Positions 16,649 to 26,183 are shown, counted from the first letter of the stretch. The stretch: DNA of 64,000 nt from Vibrio campbellii CAIM 519 = NBRC 15631 = ATCC 25920 (GCF_002163755.1 NZ_CP015864.1:248001-312000), one strand, 5' to 3'. The notes: generated from the letters alone by a model not told the origin. Translations and numbers: made by a program.

Positions 16649-17302
16649 ATGTCAGGTCTTAGCGAGTCAGCGAAGTTAGTAAAAGAAGCGCTAGAGCAAC
16701 GCGGTTTGGAAACGCCAATGCGTCCAAACAACGTAAGTCGTGAAGAGAAGAAAGAGAAGATCGAACACCACATGCGTGAGATCTTAGGTCTACTTCAACT
16801 TGACCTTACCGACGATAGCCTAGAAGAAACCCCACACCGCATTGCTAAGATGTACGTTGACGAAATCTTCTCTGGTCTGGATTACTCTAACTTCCCTAAA
16901 ATCACGGTGATTGAAAACAAGATGAACGTGAGCGAGATGGTTCGCGTGAAGGACATTACAGTGACCAGTACTTGTGAACACCACCTTGTGACCATTGATG
17001 GTAAGGCGGCTGTGGCTTACATCCCACGTGGCAAGATCATTGGCTTATCAAAGATCAACCGTATCGTTCGCTTCTTTGCCCAGCGTCCACAAGTTCAAGA
17101 GCGTATGACTCAGCAGATTCTTGTTGCTCTTCAAACGTTGCTTGAGTCTGATGATGTGGCAGTGACGATTGATGCAACACATTACTGTGTGAAATCTCGC
17201 GGTGTGATGGATGCAACCAGCGAAACGACGACAACAGCATTGGGTGGCATCTTCAAAAGCAACCCAGCAACGCGTGCCGAGTTTCTGCACGGTTTACGCT
17301 AA
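16649..17302 (+). CDS. folE: GTP cyclohydrolase I
   Basis: Converts GTP to 7,8-dihydroneopterin triphosphate, the first step of folate synthesis. It is 217 residues with the zinc/active-site segment TSTCEHHLVTIDGKAAVAYI near 108-127, the tunnel-fold motif KIIGLSKINRIV, and the second zinc cysteine region THYCVKSRG near 180. It is divergent from moeA; both start from GTP-derived chemistry, but the pairing may be chance. The start has AGAGGAAG upstream. Confidence 0.97.
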   Translation: MSGLSESAKLVKEALEQRGLETPMRPNNVSREEKKEKIEHHMREILGLLQLDLTDDSLEETPHRIAKMYVDEIFSGLDYSNFPKITVIENKMNVSEMVRVKDITVTSTCEHHLVTIDGKAAVAYIPRGKIIGLSKINRIVRFFAQRPQVQERMTQQILVALQTLLESDDVAVTIDATHYCVKSRGVMDATSETTTTALGGIFKSNPATRAEFLHGLR

Positions 17303-17323
17303 GTAACAAAGCAATATTCTAAG

Positions 17324-17347
17324 AGGATGGCAAACGCCATCCTTTTT
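17324..17347. terminator. Terminator between folE and the convergent transporter gene
   Basis: AGGATGGC-AAAC-GCCATCCT plus a T run on the plus strand. It reaches the stop codon of the convergent gene. Confidence 0.85.
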
Positions 17348-18312
17348 TACATTTGCTTGGAGGGTGTGCTGATGAGTTCTGGCCAGTATATTTTTACATA
17401 GCCAGCGGAAACCCAAATCACGAGCACGGTGGCAACACTCAATTCAAGAAATCCAAAATCATGTAACCAATGCCACTGTGGGTAAGATTCTGCAAAAAAA
17501 GTGGTAAGACGATGCATCGCAATCGCGCTGATAACAGAAGGAAAGGTTGCTGCAGCAATAGATGGCTGGAACTTCAAGCGCATCAAACGGAAATAACACA
17601 GGTAAATCAACAACGTCATAGTGATTGCGATGCCTGCTAATGCGCCTGTTAGTATCGGATCTGGCTCGCCAAAGTTGACCAAATAAGCTGCTAAAGACAA
17701 GTTCACCGGAGCTGCCATGATCGCCAATGTTGGGCGTGCGCGACGCGGAAGAGAACCAAAGAACACAAGGCGATAAAGGACTAATGGCAACATAAAGAAG
17801 TAAATGCCAATACACATCATTGCCAAGGTTTCAGAAAATACATTATGGCCGAATTGAGAACCTGCAAGGGAAGAGCTGATCAAACCAACAGGATATAAGA
17901 ACCAACTTGGCACAATGTTCGATATCTTGAAGTTCATGATCTGGAAACCAAAGAACAACACCATCATCGTAAAGTGCAGTAACACCGCCATAAACCAAAG
18001 TGGATAAGCTATGATGGGCGCAACCGCAGCAAGGTAGTCGCAAAGCATGAGTAACGCCATACTCATCGGAGCCATTAAGCTGCCGCTCAGCGGGTGCTTG
18101 ATGTCCGTCATGAATAGGCGAGGGCTGGTGGCGTATTTCAGCAGAACAGGGGTAAGAAGCAGTGCTCCGAGTGCAGCAAGGAATGGTCTGATTGGCTCAC
18201 CAATCTCTGGGAGATATAAAGCCCAAGCTTGTCCAAGCCCTATCATGCCTAGTGCCAGCGCCGCTTGTGATGGCGGGACACTATAAAACTGCACAAGTCT
18301 TCTCCAGTTCAA
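17347..18312 (-). CDS. TDT-family (TehA/SLAC1-like) membrane transporter
   Basis: A polytopic inner-membrane protein of 321 residues with about ten hydrophobic segments, opening with the family-like SVPPSQAALALGMIGLGQAW. The layout fits the tellurite-resistance/dicarboxylate (TDT) transporters and related anion channels. The substrate cannot be read from sequence; tellurite resistance should not be assumed. It stands alone, convergent with folE. Confidence 0.75.
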   Translation of the reverse strand: MNWRRLVQFYSVPPSQAALALGMIGLGQAWALYLPEIGEPIRPFLAALGALLLTPVLLKYATSPRLFMTDIKHPLSGSLMAPMSMALLMLCDYLAAVAPIIAYPLWFMAVLLHFTMMVLFFGFQIMNFKISNIVPSWFLYPVGLISSSLAGSQFGHNVFSETLAMMCIGIYFFMLPLVLYRLVFFGSLPRRARPTLAIMAAPVNLSLAAYLVNFGEPDPILTGALAGIAITMTLLIYLCYFRLMRLKFQPSIAAATFPSVISAIAMHRLTTFFAESYPQWHWLHDFGFLELSVATVLVIWVSAGYVKIYWPELISTPSKQM

Positions 18313-18472
18313 AACTACTCCGAGATTGGGTGATTTACTCTATTTGAGCCGCGAATACTAACAAGTTTAACGGCTTCTTACCCTTAGTTATTATAAGTAA
18401 ATATCAGAGAGTGGGAATTTTGTGAGTTTGATAGGTTATTTTTGTAGAGAGATGTAAAAATGCAAAATTACT

Positions 18473-18513
18473 GGCTCCAAATCATGGTTCTTTATGAAAG
18501 ATAATTTGGAGCC
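18473..18513 (-). terminator. Hairpin downstream of clcA
   Basis: GGCTCCAAAT and its exact complement, 10 bp, around a 21-base loop, 40 bp past the clcA stop. There is no clear T run on the minus side, so its strength is uncertain. Confidence 0.5.
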
Positions 18514-18553
18514 TGTTTAGCCAAGCATCTCGAAGTTACTTGGGTATATCAAC

Positions 18554-19960
18554 TTATGCTTGGTTTTCTGGTAGGTCTTGTTGACGTAGCTTGTCATTTT
18601 TAAGCGTACGATGTAGCAATTGGTTGTAAATCGGTTGTCCGCCAAGTAACTGCGCTACGATGACTGCGCCCAAACTGGTAATAATGAGTGGCAAGATTAG
18701 GTAGTAGTTATTCGTCATCTCGATAACCAGCAAGATACCAGTAATCGGTGCACGCACTGTTGCTGCAAATAGCGCCCCCATGCCTGCAATTGCGAATACA
18801 CCCGGCTCGATAGTCAGTGAAGGCAACAGCATGTCTGCACTGGCACCGAATGCGTAGCCAAAGAGAGTACCAAGCGCCAGCATTGGTGCAAAAATACCAC
18901 CAGGCGCACCAGAGCCGAAACAAAGTAGGGTGGTAATCACGCGACCAACGAACAGCATGACTAAAATCGAGATCGAGTAATTACCATTGGTAATATCTGG
19001 GATCAAGCCAATACCACCACCGGTAAGCTGTGGCACGTAAAGCAGCAACAGACCAAATACGCCGCCTAAAATGGTACCAGTGATTAGGTAGCGTTTACGG
19101 TCGTTTTTATGCAATGCAACAAAGCTGTCTTGTGCAATGGTTATCAGTTTGTTGAATACAACACCAAACACGCCGAACAAAGAACCGAGAAGCAGGAACA
19201 ACCACAACGATTGCAATTCAGGAGATTGGTATTGTGGCATGGTGATAACGGCTTCTTGACCGTTGATGGCTCGAAACACAATGTTTGCCATGATGGCTGA
19301 GATGATCACTGCGCGAATCGAAATCAAAGAGTAACGAAACTGAGGGCGCATCTCCTCAACCACAAACATGATGCCTGCCAACGGTGCGTTAAATGCCGCC
19401 GCCAAGCCACCGGCGGCACCGGATGCCAATAGAGAGTGACGGGTATCATCGTCCTTTATACGGAAGATGTCTGTAACCATACGGCCAACCGCACCGCCCA
19501 TCTGTACTGTTGGACCTTCGCGACCCAGTACCATACCTGAGCCAAGTGCACCCATACCGCCAAAGAATTTTACTGGGATCACTCGCCACCAACGAACGGG
19601 GCGAATGTTATCCATTGCACCTTCGATTTCTGGAATACCCGAGCCTGATGCCTCAGGGGCAAAACGGTGCACAAGGTAGTAACCGATGAACGCTAACGCG
19701 CCGCTGATCAAAATCGCAGCGAGCCACAAAGGCAGTACGCTACCGATCTCACTCTTTAGCCATTCGGTACGAGTCTCGGATACAAAGTGAACCGCAATTT
19801 CAAAGTAGGTTCCAACAAGGCCTGCTAGCGTACCAACGATTGCGGCCATAAAGAGGACGGAAAATGATGTTGGCGTTGACCCTCGAGAGACAAACTGGTT
19901 AATCGCATCTTTCGGTACGTGCGCTAACACAGATTTCACAATTCTCTCGCGTTTGGTCAT
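18554..19960 (-). CDS. clcA: H+/Cl- exchange transporter ClcA
   Basis: A ClC-family antiporter, which in E. coli supports extreme acid resistance by electrogenic Cl-/H+ exchange. It is 468 residues. The three anion-pore motifs are present: GSGIPE, GREGPTVQ (with the gating glutamate) and GGIFAPML. The inner proton glutamate is in FVVEEM. No C-terminal CBS domains are present, as in E. coli ClcA. It is a single gene with its own hairpin downstream. Confidence 0.95.
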   Translation of the reverse strand: MTKRERIVKSVLAHVPKDAINQFVSRGSTPTSFSVLFMAAIVGTLAGLVGTYFEIAVHFVSETRTEWLKSEIGSVLPLWLAAILISGALAFIGYYLVHRFAPEASGSGIPEIEGAMDNIRPVRWWRVIPVKFFGGMGALGSGMVLGREGPTVQMGGAVGRMVTDIFRIKDDDTRHSLLASGAAGGLAAAFNAPLAGIMFVVEEMRPQFRYSLISIRAVIISAIMANIVFRAINGQEAVITMPQYQSPELQSLWLFLLLGSLFGVFGVVFNKLITIAQDSFVALHKNDRKRYLITGTILGGVFGLLLLYVPQLTGGGIGLIPDITNGNYSISILVMLFVGRVITTLLCFGSGAPGGIFAPMLALGTLFGYAFGASADMLLPSLTIEPGVFAIAGMGALFAATVRAPITGILLVIEMTNNYYLILPLIITSLGAVIVAQLLGGQPIYNQLLHRTLKNDKLRQQDLPENQA

Positions 19961-20333
19961 TAACAGATTCTCCTAGACTACTAATTGGAAGGGACGAAAG
20001 AAATTATACGCCTCGGAGAGTCTAGACCTAATCAATAAAGATGCAATTTAGCTTTCCACTATTGAGCGGTTCAAGTATCAATTGTCTAAATATTGATTAA
20101 TATTGTGCTATTGGTTCCATATTCGGCGCTATTTTTTTATTGGTAAAACTTGTTTTCTGAGCGAAATGAACCATGCTTTAAGTGTAAAGCAACATGACTG
20201 CTTCAGAAGGAGGGATGTGAGGTTTTACACACAATTTGGATGGATTCAAACCCTACAGAAATTCCTCGTCATTTGTTCGGGACGCATCAATAGTCATCCC
20301 GATTCGCATACTCACGATTGAGTCACGAGGCAG

Positions 20334-20358
20334 AGGCGCACGCACTGTGCGCCTTTTT
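20334..20358 (+). terminator. Orphan rho-independent terminator
   Basis: GGCGCAC-GCACT-GTGCGCC followed by TTTTT. There is no coding gene immediately upstream on this strand. Confidence 0.8.
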
Positions 20359-20499
20359 AATGCCTGCTTGATCCTGAACGTTCCATTCCCTACAAAAAAA
20401 CAGAATGCAATGTTGATAAATTTAAACAGTATAGTGTTCAGTTTGTTGTGATGGTTCTCAGCGTGATGGATTACGCAGTTTAGGCTTTGTACAAAGATT

Positions 20500-20526
20500 G
20501 ATGCGGACTAGGAGGTCCGCTTTTTT
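20500..20526 (+). terminator. Second orphan rho-independent terminator
   Basis: GCGGAC-TAGGAG-GTCCGC followed by TTTTTT, 140 bp after the first. Confidence 0.8.
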
Positions 20527-20622
20527 GTACCTGAAATTCGACATCACACCTTGCTTCTCGCTCGACTTACAGCAAAGATAAAGCTCTTATTCATCTTCTT
20601 GAGTTAGCTTAATAGTAAGGCC

Positions 20623-21183
20623 ATGCTGCGTTTTTCTTTTTGTTCGTTGCTCTCCCTCTGTTTATTGACGCAAACTGCTTATGCGCAGGGGGCATGGTGG
20701 CAAGTTATATTATCGGACGCATCTGTCGTTGAGGTCCAACAGACTTTGCAAGAGGGCGGAGAGTGGTATACCTGTGAGGCGCAAGAAAGTGCAGGTGCAT
20801 TCTGTTTGGATCACTTTCACTACTATCAGCAACATCTCTATGGAGAAGCAACAACAGAGGCAAAAGCAATACGTCTAATCTTTCTCACGGACTACCAACC
20901 GCAAAATCTAAGTGAGCTGACACTGAACCTGAGAAAAGATGGATTGGTGATGAAGCGAATAGCAATACAAGGTGAGCAGTACGATGTTGCTGAAGCATTA
21001 AAACACAACTCGCCAGAAGTGGTCGATAAAGCACTGGTCCTATTTATCAACCGCTACCCTCAGCAAGTACCACGTCGCATTGATTGGGTTTTAGCACAAG
21101 AGTTTGGTTCTCCAGCGCCAAGATTAAACGTCACCTTAAACAGTGATGGCGAGATGATTAAGCTAAAGGTGATTCGTTTCTAA
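20623..21183 (+). CDS. Exported protein of unknown function
   Basis: 186 residues with a clear signal peptide (MLRFSFCSLLSLCLLTQTAY, cut after AYA near 22). The mature part of about 165 residues has two close cysteines (CEAQESAGAFC, perhaps a disulfide) and a mixed alpha/beta composition. I do not recognise the family. It is probably periplasmic and converges on the XRE-type regulator gene at 21195. Confidence 0.75.
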   Translation: MLRFSFCSLLSLCLLTQTAYAQGAWWQVILSDASVVEVQQTLQEGGEWYTCEAQESAGAFCLDHFHYYQQHLYGEATTEAKAIRLIFLTDYQPQNLSELTLNLRKDGLVMKRIAIQGEQYDVAEALKHNSPEVVDKALVLFINRYPQQVPRRIDWVLAQEFGSPAPRLNVTLNSDGEMIKLKVIRF

Positions 21184-21194
21184 AGTGCCATGCT

Positions 21195-21614
21195 TTAGCT
21201 CTCTGATGTTTCCGTTTTATTCTCATGGTGCAAGGCTAAAAATTTAGCCATTGCGGACTCGTCCAAAAATCCATCCGACTTTTTATGAGCACGCAGATAC
21301 TGGTAACCCGCAATCAGTTTGCGATGTTGTGCTTCTTCAACCTGAGAGATTGTTCCACTCATGACGTGCTGGAAGGCAAGTTTGTAGGCTTCCATATCCA
21401 CAACCTCTGCCTGACGGTATAAATAGCCACAGCCGGTGGCTAGCCACTCCAATGAGCAGTTGGCTCGCATTGCGATTTGGTTGGCTTTGGTTAAGCTGGG
21501 TTCGCTTCCTTTGAGGTATTTGCGAATTAAAGCCTCGGAGACGTCGACGCGTCGGGCAAAACCGCTGATGCTTTCCTCGCCAATTAACGTGGCGAGTCGT
21601 TGGGCAAAAGACAT
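21195..21614 (-). CDS. XRE-type (phage-repressor-like) helix-turn-helix protein
   Basis: 139 residues with a helix-turn-helix near residues 15-50 (ISGFARRVDVSEALIRKYLK, then GSEPSLTKANQIA) and the follow-on CSLEWLATG seen in many CI-like repressors. The C-terminal 70 residues are helical, with no LexA-type peptidase motif. It is divergent from the aldo/keto reductase gene with under 100 bp between them, so it may control it; no phage genes are nearby. Confidence 0.8.
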   Translation of the reverse strand: MSFAQRLATLIGEESISGFARRVDVSEALIRKYLKGSEPSLTKANQIAMRANCSLEWLATGCGYLYRQAEVVDMEAYKLAFQHVMSGTISQVEEAQHRKLIAGYQYLRAHKKSDGFLDESAMAKFLALHHENKTETSES

Positions 21615-21710
21615 ATTTCGTACTCCAGTTCGAATTGCGAAAGTTTACCCGTTGAGCAAGCGGTAAAACAAGACTAGGATGAATGCAGATTAAGAAAAGG
21701 AGAGAAACCC

Positions 21711-22619
21711 ATGGTTGCAAAAGTAGTGACTGCACCAAACGGTCCAGAGTTTTCTGAGCTGGTTCAAGGATATTGGCGTGCAGTAGATTGGGGCATGACA
21801 GCGCAAGAGCGTTTGTCGTTCCTAAAGCAACACATTGAGTTAGGTATTACCACCGTTGATCACGCTGACATTTACGGTAATTACGAATGTGAAGCGTTGT
21901 TTGGTGAAGCATTATCACTAGACAAGAGCGTTCGAGAGCAAATTCAGATCGTGACGAAGTGCGACATCAATTTATGTAGTGACAAAACGCCAGAACGTAA
22001 GATTAACTACTACGATACGAGTGCAGCGCACATCTACCAATCCGTAAATAACTCACTTGAGCGCCTAAAAGTCGAAGAGATTGATGTTCTACTGATTCAC
22101 CGTCCAGACGTGTTGATGGACGCAGATGAGGTTGCAGAAGCGTTCTCTGAGCTACATAAAGTGGGTAAGGTTAAGCACCTTGGTGTTTCTAACTTCACGC
22201 CTCGTCAATTCGAGCTTCTACAATCTCGTTTAAGCAAACCTCTTGTGACTAACCAAGTGGAAATAAACCCACTGAACTTTGAAGTGGCACACGATGGTAC
22301 GTTAGATCTACTTCAAACACATCGTGTTCGTCCAATGGCATGGTCATGTTTGGGCGGTGGTTCCATTTTCACTGGTGATACAGAGCAAGCGGTTCGTGTT
22401 CGGAACGAACTGGAAGCTATTCGAGAAGAAGTGGGTGCAAACAGCATTGATGAAGTCATTTACGCTTGGGTTCGTCGCTTACCTTCTAAACCAATGCCAA
22501 TTATCGGTTCTGGTAAAATTGAGCGCGTTCAAGCAGCAGTGAATGCTTTGAACATTGAACTCACTCGTGAGCAATGGTATCGAGTTTGGGTAGCATCAAA
22601 AGGTCACGGTGTGCCATAG
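21711..22619 (+). CDS. Aldo/keto reductase (YdhF-like)
   Basis: An NAD(P)H-dependent oxidoreductase with the TIM-barrel fold of the family, 302 residues. The catalytic set is visible: D and Y in DHADIYGNYECEALFGEAL (about 48-66), the lysine in IVTKCDI and the histidine in VLLIHRPD. GVSNFTPRQFELLQS follows. It most resembles the E. coli YdhF group; the substrate is unknown. A GGAGAG ribosome-binding site precedes the ATG, and a terminator follows. Confidence 0.9.
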   Translation: MVAKVVTAPNGPEFSELVQGYWRAVDWGMTAQERLSFLKQHIELGITTVDHADIYGNYECEALFGEALSLDKSVREQIQIVTKCDINLCSDKTPERKINYYDTSAAHIYQSVNNSLERLKVEEIDVLLIHRPDVLMDADEVAEAFSELHKVGKVKHLGVSNFTPRQFELLQSRLSKPLVTNQVEINPLNFEVAHDGTLDLLQTHRVRPMAWSCLGGGSIFTGDTEQAVRVRNELEAIREEVGANSIDEVIYAWVRRLPSKPMPIIGSGKIERVQAAVNALNIELTREQWYRVWVASKGHGVP

Positions 22620-22644
22620 AAAGTACAATAATCAAACGAAAAGT

Positions 22645-22672
22645 AAGGCGCTCTCATCGGGTGCCTTTTTTT
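22645..22672 (+). terminator. Terminator after the aldo/keto reductase gene
   Basis: An AAGGC-type imperfect stem with T run, 25 bp past the stop. The remaining 270 bp before the next gene hold nothing I can identify. Confidence 0.7.
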
Positions 22673-22941
22673 ATTTACTATTCAGCTAAAAGAGCAGGAG
22701 CCAATAAAGGCAACCCCTTGCGTATCAAGCTCTGTAGAAGTTTTAATCACTCCTGCGCAATGTCACTAAATGTATAGGGAATTCGGGATTTTCTTGTTTC
22801 ACTGGTTCACTCATCTATTCATATTGCGTATGCTTACCCAGTAAACAACAAAGAAAAAACTCCTCGTCAGTTTCTTCGTATTATAGGCGGTATCAATCTG
22901 TTAGACTCCTGCGCAGATTGTTGAATATTAAAGGTGGTAGA

Positions 22942-23946
22942 ATGTCTTTTCCTGTACTCATCTGTGATGATTCAGCGTTAGCACGCAAGCAGATGGCAAG
23001 ATCACTGCCAGCAACATTGAATGCAGACGTGACATTTGCCATTCATGGTAAAAATGCGCTTGAAGAGTTGGCGCAAAAAGAATTCAAGCTGATGTTTCTC
23101 GACCTCACCATGCCAGAAATGGACGGTTTTGAAACATTAGAAAACATGAAATGCTTGGGTATCCAAACGCCCGTGGTGGTTGTGTCTGGTGATATTCAAC
23201 CTAAAGCGAAAGAGCGTGTCTTTGCGCTCGGTGCGAAAGCATTTATCCAAAAGCCTATTGGTAAAGATGAGCTTAAGGCGACGTTAAAAGAGCTGATAGA
23301 GCCTAATGATCGTCCCCAAGTCATTACTCCTACCACGATTGAATTACCCATTCTGCGTCGCCGCGACATCTATATGGAAGTGGCCAACGTCTCTATTGGT
23401 CGTGCGGCCGACGCGCTAGCTCGCCACTTTGATGTGTTTGTTCAGCTCCCTCTTCCAAACGTGAATATCTTTGAAGTCAGTGAGCTGCACATGGCGCTGC
23501 GAGATTTAGCTTCTCACGATAACGTCTCCGGTGTTTGCCAAGGCTTTTGTGGTGAAGGCATCGCTGGCGAAGCGTTAGTGATCCTAAGCGACTCCAGTGT
23601 TTCTGATCTTAAGAAACTGATGAAGGTGCCAGCAGACAGTGAAGAGTTGGAAGAGCTAGAACTGTTGATGGACATATCCAATATCTTGGTTGGGTCATTC
23701 TTGAATGGTTTGGGCGAGCAGTCTGAAGTCCGCTTTTTCCAGAGCTCACCAGTGCTGCTTGGTCAGCATATTTCCATCGATTCTATTATCGAGTCGACAA
23801 CTGGTGCATTTAGCCGAACCATGACATTTGAGGTCAGCTACAACATTGAAGGCACTTCCATCCGTTGTGACCTACTGTTTATGTTTGTTGATGAGTCACT
23901 GCCGTTGCTGGATAACAAATTGTCGTACCTAATGGAGGATTTCTAA
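22942..23946 (+). CDS. Response regulator fused to a CheC/CheX-like phosphatase domain
   Basis: 334 residues. An N-terminal receiver domain (1-120) has the acidic pair in ICDDSALARK, the phosphoacceptor aspartate in MFLDLTMPEMDGFE and the lysine in FIQKPI. After a linker, residues 140-334 resemble the CheC/CheX family, including an EELELLMDISNILVGSFLNG helix with the glutamate and asparagine expected of the dephosphorylation site. It could remove phosphate from another receiver protein under the control of its own. The start at 22942 has AAGGTGG upstream. The stop overlaps the next start (TAATG), so the two genes are coupled. Confidence 0.85.
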   Translation: MSFPVLICDDSALARKQMARSLPATLNADVTFAIHGKNALEELAQKEFKLMFLDLTMPEMDGFETLENMKCLGIQTPVVVVSGDIQPKAKERVFALGAKAFIQKPIGKDELKATLKELIEPNDRPQVITPTTIELPILRRRDIYMEVANVSIGRAADALARHFDVFVQLPLPNVNIFEVSELHMALRDLASHDNVSGVCQGFCGEGIAGEALVILSDSSVSDLKKLMKVPADSEELEELELLMDISNILVGSFLNGLGEQSEVRFFQSSPVLLGQHISIDSIIESTTGAFSRTMTFEVSYNIEGTSIRCDLLFMFVDESLPLLDNKLSYLMEDF

Positions 23947-24386
23947 TGCTGAACTTACCTGCAGAATTTGAACAATTCCATTGGATGGTCGACATGGTGC
24001 AGAATGTCGACATGGGTTTAGTTGTGATCGATAAAGACTACAACGTTCAAGTGTGGAACGGCTTTATGACGCACCACAGCGGCTTACAATCTCACGAAGC
24101 CATTGGGCGCTCAATCTTTGATATCTTTCCTGAGATCCCACAAGAGTGGTTCAAGCTAAAAACCAAGCCTGTTTATGATTTAGGGTGTCGAAGCTTCATC
24201 ACATGGCGCCAGCGTCCGTATTTGTTCCGTTGCCGCAACGTTCGACCAGTGACGCAACAAGCGGAGTTCATGTATCAAAACGTGACGCTTAACCCAATGC
24301 GCACCCCAACAGGGAAAATCAACTCACTGTTTTTGTCGATTCAAGATGCAACGGCAGAAGCTTTGATGTCTCAGCAGCAAACTTGA
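23946..24386 (+). CDS. Stand-alone PAS-domain protein
   Basis: 146 residues, nearly all one PAS domain (GLVVIDKDYNVQVWNGFMTH near 26-45, then AIGRSIFDIFPE, and a C-terminal ATAEALM helix). No kinase, GGDEF or other output domain is attached. It overlaps the response regulator-CheC gene by one base, so it likely senses a signal for that partner or for a shared histidine kinase elsewhere. The ligand is unknown. Confidence 0.85.
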   Translation: MLNLPAEFEQFHWMVDMVQNVDMGLVVIDKDYNVQVWNGFMTHHSGLQSHEAIGRSIFDIFPEIPQEWFKLKTKPVYDLGCRSFITWRQRPYLFRCRNVRPVTQQAEFMYQNVTLNPMRTPTGKINSLFLSIQDATAEALMSQQQT

Positions 24387-24427
24387 TGTTGCAACGGCAA
24401 AAATAAAGCTTGAGAAAATAAACGCGC

Positions 24428-24454
24428 AAAAGCCGAGGTTCGCCTCGGCTTTTT
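24428..24454 (+). terminator. Terminator after the PAS gene
   Basis: AAAAGCCGAGG-TTCG-CCTCGGCTTTTT, a perfect stem with a UUCG loop and T run. Confidence 0.92.
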
Positions 24455-24495
24455 CGTATACTTAAATCGTGTCTTTTGAACCGTAGAATATCGTT

Positions 24496-26031
24496 ATGGA
24501 TTTTAATCTCGCCCTCAAGCTCTATACCGCAGAGCAAGTCAGAAATGGAGAAGTGATCGCAGCTCAAATGGCTGGAGTCTCAATGTACAGTTTGATGCAG
24601 CGTGCTGGCATGGCGGTTTACGAGCGATTTCTCCACCTTTACCCAAAGGCTCGAACTGTGCTGGTGGTTTGCGGAAAAGGGAACAACGGTGGGGATGGGT
24701 ATGTGTTTGCCACTCTCGCAAAACAGGCACAGTTGAATGTTCGTGTCTTCCAGCTAGGTGACACTACATCATTGAAAGGGGATGCGTTGCGAGCGTTTGA
24801 AGATTGGCAGTCTGTGGATGGCGAGAATAGTTCTTGGGATGATTGGCACACTGCACTATTAGAGGCGGATGTGATCGTCGATGCCATGCTTGGTACAGGG
24901 CTTTCTGGTGAAGTAAGGCATGAGTATCGTCGCTACATTGAGCAAGTTAATCAAATTCATTGTCCAGTCATCTCAGTCGATATTCCTTCGGGGTTAAGTG
25001 CAGACACAGGTTCCGTCCTCGGAGATGCCATACAAGCTGATCATACGGTGACTTTTATTGGTGTGAAGCAAGGCTTATGCACAGGGCAGGCGAGAGACTA
25101 CGTCGGTGAGCTGCATTTTTCTGGTTTAGGTGTAAAGGTTGAGTTTGAGTCGATTGAAGAAGAAAGTGCGTTGGGCATCGACCATCAAATCATCAAAAGG
25201 CTACTACCAAAAAGAAAAGCCACAGCCCACAAAGGTAATAATGGCAAGCTTTTATGTATAGGCGGTAATCAAGGCATGTCTGGCGCTATTCGTTTGTGCG
25301 CCTCAGCAGCAGTAAGAACAGGCGCAGGACTTACGGCTGCTCTGACACACCCGAGCTCTTTATTGCCATTGCAAGTTGGCTCTCCAGAAGTCATGAGTCA
25401 GGCTATTACGTTTGATGAGTTAACAGAGGTAGATAACGAACTGATTAAACGGACACGTTGGGCGGATGTCTTGGCTTTCGGTCCTGGTTTCGGTGAGGAT
25501 GAATGGGCGCATCAGGCATACCAGCTCTTATCTCAGCAACACAAACCTAAGGTCGTGGATGCTGATGGACTCAATATTCTTGCGATGCTGAATCAGCGTA
25601 ATGATGTCGTGGTTCTACGAGATGAACAGCGCGTGATGACACCACACCCAGGAGAGGCAGCCCGTTTACTTAATGTCTCAACTAAGGAAATAGAGCAAGA
25701 CCGCTTTGCTGCCGCGAGACAGCTCCATGAACGTTATGGCGGTGTCATTGTACTTAAGGGCGCAGGGACGCTTATCTATGATGGGGTAAGAATGTACGTG
25801 TGTCTTGCTGGGAATCCGGGAATGGCAAGTGGTGGAATGGGTGATGTGCTCTCTGGTGTGATTGCCGCGCTGCTTGCCAAAGGGTTACCTATTGCTGTTG
25901 CTGCACGTTTGGGAGTGATGCTTCATAGTCATGCTGCGGACATTAATGTTCAACAAAAAGGTGAAATTGGGTTATTGGCAAGTGATGTTATTGAATCACT
26001 TCGATGCGCTATAAACGTTACAGAGGGCTAG
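24496..26031 (+). CDS. nnr: Bifunctional NAD(P)HX epimerase / ADP-dependent NAD(P)HX dehydratase
   Basis: Repairs hydrated NADH and NADPH. It has 511 residues in two domains. The N-terminal YjeF-type epimerase (about 1-215) has GKGNNGGDGYVFA. The C-terminal kinase-like dehydratase (about 225-505) has KGNNGKLLCIGGNQGMSGA, the TPHPGEAARLL region and GMASGGMGDVLSGVI. In most vibrios this gene lies next to tsaE and amiB; here it stands alone, so it may be a second copy. Its proximity to guaC seems incidental. Confidence 0.93.
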   Translation: MDFNLALKLYTAEQVRNGEVIAAQMAGVSMYSLMQRAGMAVYERFLHLYPKARTVLVVCGKGNNGGDGYVFATLAKQAQLNVRVFQLGDTTSLKGDALRAFEDWQSVDGENSSWDDWHTALLEADVIVDAMLGTGLSGEVRHEYRRYIEQVNQIHCPVISVDIPSGLSADTGSVLGDAIQADHTVTFIGVKQGLCTGQARDYVGELHFSGLGVKVEFESIEEESALGIDHQIIKRLLPKRKATAHKGNNGKLLCIGGNQGMSGAIRLCASAAVRTGAGLTAALTHPSSLLPLQVGSPEVMSQAITFDELTEVDNELIKRTRWADVLAFGPGFGEDEWAHQAYQLLSQQHKPKVVDADGLNILAMLNQRNDVVVLRDEQRVMTPHPGEAARLLNVSTKEIEQDRFAAARQLHERYGGVIVLKGAGTLIYDGVRMYVCLAGNPGMASGGMGDVLSGVIAALLAKGLPIAVAARLGVMLHSHAADINVQQKGEIGLLASDVIESLRCAINVTEG

Positions 26032-26183
26032 AGCGTGCTTGATACACTCAAAAAAGTGGCAGAAAAGTGATGTGAAACGTGAAAAAATTAGAAAATTATT
26101 CTTGTACAAACCGACTAATAAGTATCGTTTGGTGTAATTTTGAGCGTTTATGAGAGGTTGAACGGTAAAATTCCTGTTGTTTA

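Larger units (their letters stand above)
19961..20622 (+). other. Gene-less 660 bp with two terminator-like hairpins
   Basis: No convincing gene. Two GC-rich hairpins with T runs lie on the plus strand at 20334-20358 (GGCGCAC-GCACT-GTGCGCC) and 20500-20526 (GCGGAC-TAGGAG-GTCCGC). Neither follows a credible plus-strand gene, so one or two short RNAs may end here. A possible 50-codon frame near 20170-20321 has no supporting features. Confidence 0.5.

Noticed and set aside
17347..18312. Tellurite resistance gene tehA
   Set aside because: The family fold fits but there is no TehB next to it and the substrate of this group varies, so I give only the family name.
20103..20451. Two overlapping short plus-strand frames between clcA and the exported-protein gene
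   Set aside because: Poor start context, no domain, and they cross the terminator at 20334-20358.
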